From Bacteriovoracaceae bacterium (GTDB taxonomy: Bacteria; Bdellovibrionota; Bacteriovoracia; Bacteriovoracales; Bacteriovoracaceae), in assembly GCA_016784965.1 (NCBI GenBank), contig JADHTQ010000007.1:51065-115064 (forward strand): a stretch of DNA of 64,000 bases, written 5' to 3'. Position 1 is the stretch's first letter, and every line of letters begins with the position of its first letter. Under the pieces are notes generated by a model. That model saw nothing but the letters and a program-made list of their open reading frames with translations, was not told the origin of the DNA and made no database searches. Positions 57,430 through 64,000 of this stretch are shown in pieces. The position numbers were made by a program, and so were the translations under genes.

Positions 57430-59292
57430 TTAATTATCCCAGATTCTGTCTTCTATAATGAGTGTATTATTATAGAATATTTTTGCAACTTCATTATGAA
57501 AGTCTATATAAAGTTTTTTACCTTTTATTGTATTTATAATATTATTTTGCTCTTTGGGGTCACTATCTAGGTTAAACAGATACTCCCTTCTAGTTTTTTT
57601 GTGAAACATATATTTAAATGGATAAAAAACAGCTCCTAAGTATGTGCCATCATAAGGCTGAATTAAAGGGATGTATCTATTTTTTTTGTCAAAAAATGAA
57701 TTTCCCAGAAAATGGTTTTTTTCAGAAATACCCAGTATTTCTAAGATTGTTGGAGCTATATCCAGCTGAGATTTTGCGGTATTCATAACTCCTTTAAATT
57801 TACTATTATTATTCCAGATAAAAAGAAAAGGTATCTTAAAATTCTCAGCATAAAAGCCATTTTCTGCATTGTAACTATAGTGTTCACCAATGGGAAAACT
57901 ATGATCTCCTGTAATAATAATTATTGAATTTTTTAAATAGTCTCTTTTATTAAACTCATCAAAAAAAGTTTTTAGATATTCATCACTAACTCTTATACTA
58001 TTTGCATAATATTGCTTTTTATTGTTTTGGTTTGGATAGAGGTATCGCTGATTTTTAGGGACATCTTGAAAATTTTTGTGATTCGATGCAGTTGCAAGCA
58101 ATGTAAAAAAATGTTTAGGATTCTTAGTATTTTTTTTATGCAACTTATCTATATATTTAAATAGTTTGATATAAAATAAATCATCTCGAATACCCCATCC
58201 CCAACTGAATTTTTTTATTTCTTGTGGAGTGATAAAATCACTTGTCATATCATGTACATGTTCAAAACCGTGCTTTTTAGCAAAATTACCAGTGTTGTCA
58301 AACTTCAATTTGAAACCATCAAAAAACAGAGTCTCATAATTATACTTTTTCAAAATTTTTGGTAAACATTTCATCTTTATATCTGGGTAGTCGACGTATA
58401 CTTTTTTTCTAATAGTAGGAAGGATTGAACATAATGTTGATAGTTGACCTTTAGCAGTTTGTACCGATTGTCCCCAAAAATTGTTAAGATATAGGCCTCT
58501 TTTAATCAAAGAATTGTAAAAAGGAGTATATTCTTGTCTAGATTCATTTTTAGTAAGTACTACATTGGCATTGAAAGATTCAACCAAAATTATAAAAATA
58601 TGAGGCTTATCCTTTAAAGAAGCTAAGTTAGTATCTTCATCCTTAATGTATGGATATTTTTTGTCTTTAAAAGTTCTAGACACTTGGAAGGCATCATCTG
58701 AAAAGTAATAACTAATTATTGATTTGTTTAAAGAAGATATTTCTTCATAGGAATAAGGGAGAAATATAATTATAAAACAGTATAGAAGTGATGAAATAGT
58801 AAATTGTGATAACATGTTTTTTGTAACATCTGTTTTAGATATTGATTTTTTTAAAACCTCTAATATTATGAGTATGCATGAAACACCCAAGGTGATGATT
58901 ATATCTTTGTTTGTAAATGTATCTAAGACAACAAAAAAACTTTCTTTATAAAAAATTAAGCTCCAATTATCAATAAAAATAGCAAAATCTAAGTTGTATC
59001 TTGTTCTTAGATGGTAATCTCCAATGAGCATATAGATACAAATGATCAGTATTTTAGAAAAAGTGTGAAGAAGTCTACTCCACCTAGTAATGGATTCTAT
59101 TATTTTAAAAATTAATACAGCTGAAATCGCACCAAAAACAATCATTATAAGATTATTGGTATCTAGAGTTTGATGTTGTAAACCAGCTCTAAAATGAAGT
59201 CTTACAATATAGAAAAGGTAAATGAAAACAAAAAATTTCTCGGAAAAATTTATTCGAATTGGATGGTTTTTAAACTGCCTGAAATTTTTCAT
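57430..59292 (-). CDS. LtaS-like membrane sulfatase/phosphoglycerol transferase, copy 1
   Basis: 620 aa. Five predicted TM helices in residues 15-200 (FFVFIYLFYIVRLHF, IVFGAISAVLIFKIIES, ILIICIYMLIGDYHL and two more), then a periplasmic alkaline-phosphatase/sulfatase domain: metal Glu in ILVESFNAN, nucleophile Thr in SVQTAKGQLSTL, and IITGDHSFPIGEH with the Asp-His metal pair. The LtaS/MdoB/EptA plan transfers phospho-alcohol groups to surface glycans. 14 nt downstream of a close paralogue. Substrate unknown. Confidence 0.85.
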   Translation of the reverse strand: MKNFRQFKNHPIRINFSEKFFVFIYLFYIVRLHFRAGLQHQTLDTNNLIMIVFGAISAVLIFKIIESITRWSRLLHTFSKILIICIYMLIGDYHLRTRYNLDFAIFIDNWSLIFYKESFFVVLDTFTNKDIIITLGVSCILIILEVLKKSISKTDVTKNMLSQFTISSLLYCFIIIFLPYSYEEISSLNKSIISYYFSDDAFQVSRTFKDKKYPYIKDEDTNLASLKDKPHIFIILVESFNANVVLTKNESRQEYTPFYNSLIKRGLYLNNFWGQSVQTAKGQLSTLCSILPTIRKKVYVDYPDIKMKCLPKILKKYNYETLFFDGFKLKFDNTGNFAKKHGFEHVHDMTSDFITPQEIKKFSWGWGIRDDLFYIKLFKYIDKLHKKNTKNPKHFFTLLATASNHKNFQDVPKNQRYLYPNQNNKKQYYANSIRVSDEYLKTFFDEFNKRDYLKNSIIIITGDHSFPIGEHYSYNAENGFYAENFKIPFLFIWNNNSKFKGVMNTAKSQLDIAPTILEILGISEKNHFLGNSFFDKKNRYIPLIQPYDGTYLGAVFYPFKYMFHKKTRREYLFNLDSDPKEQNNIINTIKGKKLYIDFHNEVAKIFYNNTLIIEDRIWDN

Positions 59293-59306
59293 ATAAATTT
59301 TTAACT

Positions 59307-61172
59307 TTATTTATTCCAGATTCTATTTTCTTTTATTAATGTAGTATTATAGAATATTTTTGCGACTTCATGGTGAAAATCTTGATATAGTTTAGTATTT
59401 TTAATTGAATCAATAATATTTACCATTTCCTTGGGATCTTTTTTTAGATTATAAAGGTACTCCATCTTTGTTTTTTGATGAAACATGTATTTATAGGGGT
59501 AATAAACTGCTCCGACATATGTGCCATCATATGGTTGAATAAGAGGAATAAACCTGTTTTTATTATCTAGAAATGATTTTCCTAGAAAATGATTTTTTTC
59601 TGAAATTCCTAGTATTTCTAGAAGTGTAGGTGCAATATCAAGTTGAGATTTTGCATGATTTACAATTCCTTTAAATTTGTCATTATTATTCCAAATAAAA
59701 AGAAAGGGTATTCTAAAATTCTCAGTATAAAAACCATTTTCAGCATAGTAACTATAGTGCTCACCTACCGGAAAACTGTGATCACCAGTGACAATGATTA
59801 TTGAATTTTTTAAATAATCTCTTTTGTAGAATTCTTCAAAAAATGTTTTAAGGTATTCATCACTCACTCTTATGTTATTAGCATAAAACTGCTTTTTATT
59901 ACTTTGGTTTGGATATAAGTAACGTTGGTCTTTTGGAACATCCCTAAATTTTTGGTGATTAGAAACAGTTGTTAAAATTGCAAAAAATTTCTTTTGGGCC
60001 AGTTTGTTTTTATTATGTAGATCATCTACATATTTAAAAAACTTTTTATAGAATATACTATCTTGTATGCCCCAGCCCCAACTAAACATTTTACTTTCCT
60101 GGGGGGTTATAAATTTATTTGTCATTCCGTGTACATGATCAAAACCATGTTTTTTAGCAAAATATCCCGTATTATCAAACTCCATGCTATTAAAGGCCTT
60201 AAAAAACAAAGTCTCATAGTTGTAATTTTTTAAAATATCGGGTAGGCATTTTAATTTGATATCTGGATAATTAACAAAAACCTTTTTCCTAATGGTAGGC
60301 AGCAAAGAACAGAATGTTGCCAATTGGCCTTTGGCAGTCTGAACAGAATGACCCCAAAAATTGTTAAAATATAGGCCTTTTTTAATCATTGAATTGTAAA
60401 ATGGAGTATACTCTTGGTTTTGTTCATTTCTAGTAAGTACAAAATTGGCATTATATGACTCAACCAAAACTATAAAGATATTTGGTCTATCTTTTAGAGG
60501 TGTTACTTTTGGACTGGGTTCATTGATATAAGGAAATTGTTTTGCCTTATATTCTGCTGAAACTTGAAATGCTTCTTTAGAGAAAAAATATCTCAGCATA
60601 GATTTGTTAAGACCTGAAAGTTCTTCATATGTATATGGTGAAAAGGTCATAATTAATACATATAGAGAAAGTGAAACAAAAAATTGTACGTACATATTTT
60701 TTTTATAATCTGTTTTAGAGACAGATTTTTTAAAAATTTCTAACAATATTAGTGAGAAGAAAAATGAAAGAGCTATGATGATATCTTTACTTTTAAATGT
60801 GTTTAGAACAACAAAAAAACTTTCTTTATAGAAAATCAAGTTAGAATTATCTAAAATAATAGCAAAGTCTAAGTTATGTCTTGTTCTTATATGATAGTCG
60901 CTAATTAATAAATATATACAAATTATCAATATTTTTACAAGTACATGAAGGAACCTATTCCACCTTGTAATAGCTTCGACTATTTTGAAGATTAATATTG
61001 CAGAAATTGCACCTAGAAAAATGATTGCTATATTTCCAAAATCAGCACTTTGGTGCTGTAATCCTTGTCTAAAATGTAACCTTAGAATATAGAAAAAATA
61101 AATAAAAATAAATAATTTTTCAGAAAAATTTAACTTCAATAGATAATCTTTATACTTCCAATACTTTTTCAT
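59307..61172 (-). CDS. LtaS-like membrane sulfatase/phosphoglycerol transferase, copy 2
   Basis: 621 aa, collinear with the gene at 57430; most blocks match nearly residue for residue (for example SVQTAKGQL, TGDHSFPVGEHYSY, LDIAPTLLEILGISEKNHFL). Same five-helix anchor and metal motifs. Differences are scattered and include the periplasmic start region (residues 195-215) and C-terminal tail. Tandem duplication followed by divergence. It is probably transcribed first, with copy 1 following. Confidence 0.85.
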   Translation of the reverse strand: MKKYWKYKDYLLKLNFSEKLFIFIYFFYILRLHFRQGLQHQSADFGNIAIIFLGAISAILIFKIVEAITRWNRFLHVLVKILIICIYLLISDYHIRTRHNLDFAIILDNSNLIFYKESFFVVLNTFKSKDIIIALSFFFSLILLEIFKKSVSKTDYKKNMYVQFFVSLSLYVLIMTFSPYTYEELSGLNKSMLRYFFSKEAFQVSAEYKAKQFPYINEPSPKVTPLKDRPNIFIVLVESYNANFVLTRNEQNQEYTPFYNSMIKKGLYFNNFWGHSVQTAKGQLATFCSLLPTIRKKVFVNYPDIKLKCLPDILKNYNYETLFFKAFNSMEFDNTGYFAKKHGFDHVHGMTNKFITPQESKMFSWGWGIQDSIFYKKFFKYVDDLHNKNKLAQKKFFAILTTVSNHQKFRDVPKDQRYLYPNQSNKKQFYANNIRVSDEYLKTFFEEFYKRDYLKNSIIIVTGDHSFPVGEHYSYYAENGFYTENFRIPFLFIWNNNDKFKGIVNHAKSQLDIAPTLLEILGISEKNHFLGKSFLDNKNRFIPLIQPYDGTYVGAVYYPYKYMFHQKTKMEYLYNLKKDPKEMVNIIDSIKNTKLYQDFHHEVAKIFYNTTLIKENRIWNK

Positions 61173-61317
61173 ATACTAAGTACTATAGAAAAAATTATTG
61201 TTCCTGCCAAGAATTGTATTCCATAAATTATGTTGAAAACTTAATAATTACTCCAAAATAGCACAACAATATTTCGTTATATTAGGTATAACTGATATTA
61301 ATTGTTAGGGAGAAAAG

Positions 61318-61473
61318 ATGAAATTAAAATTATCAAATTTAAGCGATACATTTGTACAATTATCATTTATTTTCTTTCTAGTAATGATTGTAGCTTGTAG
61401 TAGAGGTGAAAATTGGCAGACAAGTCACAAAGAATTAAAAACACAGTCCTTATCTGCCAATGAAGTTAAATAG
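61318..61473 (+). CDS. 51-aa lipoprotein
   Basis: A small gene with GGGAG 5-6 nt before the ATG, an N-terminal hydrophobic stretch and lipobox IVAC (Cys27), then a hydrophilic 24-residue tail (SRGENWQTSHKELKTQS). It reads as a complete micro-lipoprotein. It lies in the gap between the sulfatase pair and the S41 gene and points opposite to both, with its stop 3 nt from the S41 stop. No family recognised. Confidence 0.5.
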   Translation: MKLKLSNLSDTFVQLSFIFFLVMIVACSRGENWQTSHKELKTQSLSANEVK

Positions 61474-61476
61474 TTA

Positions 61477-63186
61477 CTATTGGAGTAAACTTTTTATAGT
61501 TTTATTAATTTTCTCTTTATAATCAACAAAATTTTCTTGATAGTCTTTTGCAGTATGAGAATACTCAACATCAGGAGTTACGCCTAAATTTTCGATTGGC
61601 TCATTATTTACTCTTTTGGCTATTGAACCAGTATAGGAAAAATATGAAAGGCCTAACATGTTTGGGTATCTAATTTGCTGTACATATCCACCGGCACCAG
61701 CAGTCCTAGTTCCTAAAATGGTAGCTCTTTTGTTATCTTGTAATATAGCAGGAAAGAAATCTCCACCAGAAAAATCTAGCTCATTGGTAAGCACGACAAT
61801 TGGCTTAGTGTAGTTAACTTCTTTATCTGGGTTTACATGATCTGTCCCCCACATGTAAAAAGGAGTTGCCAAACGATTACCTAGCTCCCACTGTTTAATA
61901 ATATGTCTAAAGTAACCTTTTAAAAAATAAATAGTAAGCATATTAAGTGGATAACCATTCCAATTTTTCTCTCCAAAAAATTTGTGAACTTCTTCATCGT
62001 TTCTTATATCACTTAAAAGAGGTAAGTAAGTATAGGCACTTTTTACATTGCTTGGAACGATAGTTTCCTGCTCCTTAGGAGTTACGATAGTCTTATCAGT
62101 CAAAACAGAAATTAGAGCATAAATATAAAACAGAGAACCTCCGGGATTATTAATCTGATCAATTATTAAACCATCAGTAACAGCATCGTATTTTTTGATA
62201 ATTTTTTTAAAGGCCTTGAATCTCTCTTCACTGCCTGAGTAATGAGGGATTCGAATATATCCAATAATTTTTCCCGAATCATGTCGATAGATATAGGCAT
62301 GGAACTTGTTATCCTTGTCACTCTCCCAAATTTTTGCCCCCAAGTCTGGAACATAACTTTTTTTACCACCAATATTAAAAAGGTTTTCTGCATCAGCTCT
62401 TTTTAAATTTTTGGCCAAGATGGACTCATACTTCTTAGAATCAATTAATTGCAATAATTTTTTTCCGTCTGTTAATTCATGAAAGTTATTAAACATGCTT
62501 TTGTTTTCAATTCTAGAGTAATCGAGTTTTTCGGGAGTATAATCCCACATCAGTTGAAAAGATTTTATAGTGGTACTATTTTTTTGCTTAATTTCAAGAG
62601 TAATTGGTCCCCTTGGCACTGGCATTGCACTTTTTGCAGATCGACTAGTTAATGTCAGTTCCGCAAAAGCTTTGTCTGTTGAGGCAACATTTTGAGTAAA
62701 ATATCTTTGAAGCTCTTTGGTGACCTCAGAAACAGGTCTTCCACCAAAAGTGATAACTTCATCTCCTGGATTAAACGGAAAACTCTCTGTTGATAACTTT
62801 TTTCTATTAATATAGGCAATAAAGTATTTATTTTCAGCACTTCTAATTATTAAAGGTAATTTTGCCTTTTCAGTTAGATCAAATGCAAACCCAACATGGT
62901 AGTCTCTGGTGGAGTAAAAAAACTTGGAAACAATATTATAGTAATCTTTTACCTTGATCTCACTATTAGTGGTAATTGCATCTTTACTTTGACTCATAAT
63001 TTGGTTTAAATCCCAGCCAAAGTGTTCCTTCTTCCAGTCAGCCGGTGCATATCTTGCCTCATAGATATTATGAATAAAATCAAGTTGTCCTAACATTAAT
63101 TTTTGAACATTGTTTAGACCATCATTGGCCGAAGCCCAAAAGCTCAAGAAACTAAGAATAAAAATAAAATACGTCTTGTTGTTCAT
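61477..63186 (-). CDS. Secreted S41-family (C-terminal processing-like) peptidase
   Basis: 569 aa. Signal peptide 1-20 (YFIFILSFLSFWASA). A PDZ-like segment is at about 115-170 (FPFNPGDEVITFGGRPVSEV). The S41 core: IIDQINNPGGSLFYIYALI, the Ser region LTNELDFSGGDFFPAIL (Ser in FSGGD), and LGTRTAGAGGYVQQIRYPN. Acts in the periplasm or outside the cell. Long insertions in the core (about 240-330) are not assigned. Confidence 0.87.
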   Translation of the reverse strand: MNNKTYFIFILSFLSFWASANDGLNNVQKLMLGQLDFIHNIYEARYAPADWKKEHFGWDLNQIMSQSKDAITTNSEIKVKDYYNIVSKFFYSTRDYHVGFAFDLTEKAKLPLIIRSAENKYFIAYINRKKLSTESFPFNPGDEVITFGGRPVSEVTKELQRYFTQNVASTDKAFAELTLTSRSAKSAMPVPRGPITLEIKQKNSTTIKSFQLMWDYTPEKLDYSRIENKSMFNNFHELTDGKKLLQLIDSKKYESILAKNLKRADAENLFNIGGKKSYVPDLGAKIWESDKDNKFHAYIYRHDSGKIIGYIRIPHYSGSEERFKAFKKIIKKYDAVTDGLIIDQINNPGGSLFYIYALISVLTDKTIVTPKEQETIVPSNVKSAYTYLPLLSDIRNDEEVHKFFGEKNWNGYPLNMLTIYFLKGYFRHIIKQWELGNRLATPFYMWGTDHVNPDKEVNYTKPIVVLTNELDFSGGDFFPAILQDNKRATILGTRTAGAGGYVQQIRYPNMLGLSYFSYTGSIAKRVNNEPIENLGVTPDVEYSHTAKDYQENFVDYKEKINKTIKSLLQ

Positions 63187-63296
63187 TTGATCCCCCCGGA
63201 AAAATTGATTAAAAGATAGTTATATTTTAGAAATAAAACGTTGTGAAATACTAGCTAACAGACTTTAAATTGTCTAGTTTCAGCATAATTTGATGT

Positions 63297-63644
63297 CTAT
63301 GAACCAAATTTTCCAAGTCTGACATCTGATAAGATATGAATATGAGTGTGAAAGACCGTCTGACCAGATGATTCGCCAATATTACTTACAACTCGAAATC
63401 CCTTTTTATACAGCCCTTTTTCTTTTGAGTATGTAGATATAGCGACAAAGAGATCTTGCAGGTCTTGAGGGTGAGTGTCAGTCATGTTGACAATGTTAGG
63501 AGTATGGTTTCTATGAATAAAAAGAAGATGAGTCTCCGCTTGAGGGTTGATATCTAAAAATGCAAACACATTTTCATCCTCATATACCTTGTTACTGGGG
63601 ACTTCGCCGTGTAAGATTTTACAAAAAAGACAATTTTCATCCAT
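63297..63644 (-). CDS. HIT-family (histidine triad) nucleotide hydrolase
   Basis: 115 aa, HINT type. CLFCKILHGEVPSNKVYEDE at the start and the catalytic triad HTHIHI near the end (HxHxH). Two Cys (C5, C8) begin the domain as in zinc-type HINT proteins. Hydrolyses purine nucleoside phosphoramidates such as AMP-lysine. Stands alone; no operon partner. Confidence 0.94.
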   Translation of the reverse strand: MDENCLFCKILHGEVPSNKVYEDENVFAFLDINPQAETHLLFIHRNHTPNIVNMTDTHPQDLQDLFVAISTYSKEKGLYKKGFRVVSNIGESSGQTVFHTHIHILSDVRLGKFGS

Positions 63645-63729
63645 CTAATAATTCCTATTTTTTAGTTAAAATTAAATATTACATATAAAATTCGTGCAAT
63701 GCAAGGTATGTAATATTAATAATAAAGCA

Positions 63730-63759
63730 TTGACAATTATAAGGTAAGTTGATTAGAAT
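63730..63759 (+). promoter_or_regulatory. Promoter of tRNA-Gly
   Basis: TTGACA (63730-63735, perfect -35), 18-bp spacer, TAGAAT (63754-63759). The expected start is about 63766, 16 nt before the tRNA 5' end, which suits RNase P processing of a short leader. Confidence 0.7.
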
Positions 63760-63781
63760 TCATGGGCTATTTACTAAAAAT

Positions 63782-63858
63782 GCGGGTATAGCTCAGTTGG
63801 CTAGAGCGTCTGCTTGCCATGCAGAAGGTCGTGAGTTCGAGTCTCATTACCCGCTCCA
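63782..63858 (+). tRNA. tRNA-Gly (anticodon GCC)
   Basis: 77 nt with encoded CCA. Acceptor GCGGGTA/TACCCGC, anticodon arm TCTGC-TTGCCAT-GCAGA (anticodon GCC), T-arm GTGAG-TTCGAGT-CTCAT, discriminator T. Reads GGC and GGU. Promoter and terminator flank it closely. Confidence 0.96.
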
Positions 63859-63894
63859 TTCCTCTTTCAAGTTTTTGAAAAGTTTTAAAAATAT

Positions 63895-63931
63895 AAAGCT
63901 CATTAAGTCTTTGATTTAATGAGCTTTTTTT
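63895..63931 (+). terminator. Rho-independent terminator after tRNA-Gly
   Basis: AAAGCTCATTAA (63895-63906) and TTAATGAGCTTT (63916-63927) form a 12-bp stem, 9-nt loop, and the right arm runs into a T7 tract. It ends the single-gene tRNA transcript. The rest of the window (63932-64000) shows nothing identifiable. Confidence 0.85.
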
Positions 63932-64000
63932 ATGGAATAAAAAAAGTAGTAAGTTTAACTGCAAGTTAATTTTCTAAACTGGAACTTAATGTGCGGCGTA

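Noticed and set aside
63767..63964. Minus-strand frame across tRNA-Gly
   Set aside because: It overlaps the tRNA and its terminator and has no ribosome site.

Overview
The window is an AT-rich (roughly one third G+C by eye) bacterial chromosome segment that contains the replication origin. The organism is most likely a member of the Bdellovibrionota, close to the Bacteriovorax/Halobacteriovorax group. The support is a TIGR02147/DUF4423-type regulator overlapping a secreted HExxH protein, a second secreted HExxH protein with a Cys-rich tail, many exported proteins of no recognised family, a flagellar cluster, and a Gram-negative envelope (outer-membrane barrel, lipoproteins). The taxon is inferred from gene content, not from a database search.

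Layout. 1-7354 (+) is the end of a flagellar operon: the 3' end of fliD, a terminator, fliS, a FliT-like protein, a MAF-like protein, two GT9-type glycosyltransferase-like proteins, an unrecognised protein and a histidine kinase. 7355-18681 is a mixed accessory/housekeeping stretch: cca, secreted HExxH proteins, a TIGR02147 regulator, a lipase, an HTH regulator, tRNA-Ser, an M29-type aminopeptidase, an atypical SDR and a TlpA-like thioredoxin. 18765-28021 carries a pilin-like peptide, glpK, radA, a divergent ligA, an outer-membrane barrel protein, a patatin-like phospholipase and a large secreted protein.

28094-44473, all on the minus strand, is the left arm of the origin. Read from oriC outward it runs rpmH, rnpA, yidD, yidC, mnmE, two cysteine-metabolism genes, mnmG, rsmG, parA, parB, a bactofilin, and the F-ATPase genes for b', b, delta, alpha, gamma, beta and epsilon. 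Two perfect parS sites lie in this arm. The right arm (44685-57428, plus strand) is dnaA, oriC with 14 perfect DnaA boxes, dnaN, recF, gyrB, gyrA, a TPR lipoprotein, atpB and RNase J. The window ends with two tandem LtaS-like membrane sulfatases, a 51-aa lipoprotein, an S41-type protease, a HIT protein and tRNA-Gly.

How the genes work together. The core is an origin-centred block for replication initiation (dnaA/oriC/dnaN/recF/gyrBA), segregation (ParABS), membrane insertion (yidC/yidD), tRNA wobble modification (mnmE/mnmG) and ATP synthesis. The ATP synthase is split: subunit a (atpB) sits on the other side of oriC and no subunit c gene is visible. The flanks look like surface and secretion functions that fit a predatory or scavenging lifestyle (proteases, lipase, phospholipase, glycosylation of flagellum or envelope).

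The observations I consider least expected are: (i) an eight-unit, exactly 30-bp-periodic array of 14-bp palindrome-like sites inside mnmE, which is also an in-frame 10-residue protein repeat inserted in the GTPase domain; (ii) an F0 b-subunit gene with no ATG, GTG or TTG codon able to include its membrane anchor, but an ATT codon behind a strong Shine-Dalgarno; (iii) paired 17-bp dyads upstream of the lipase.
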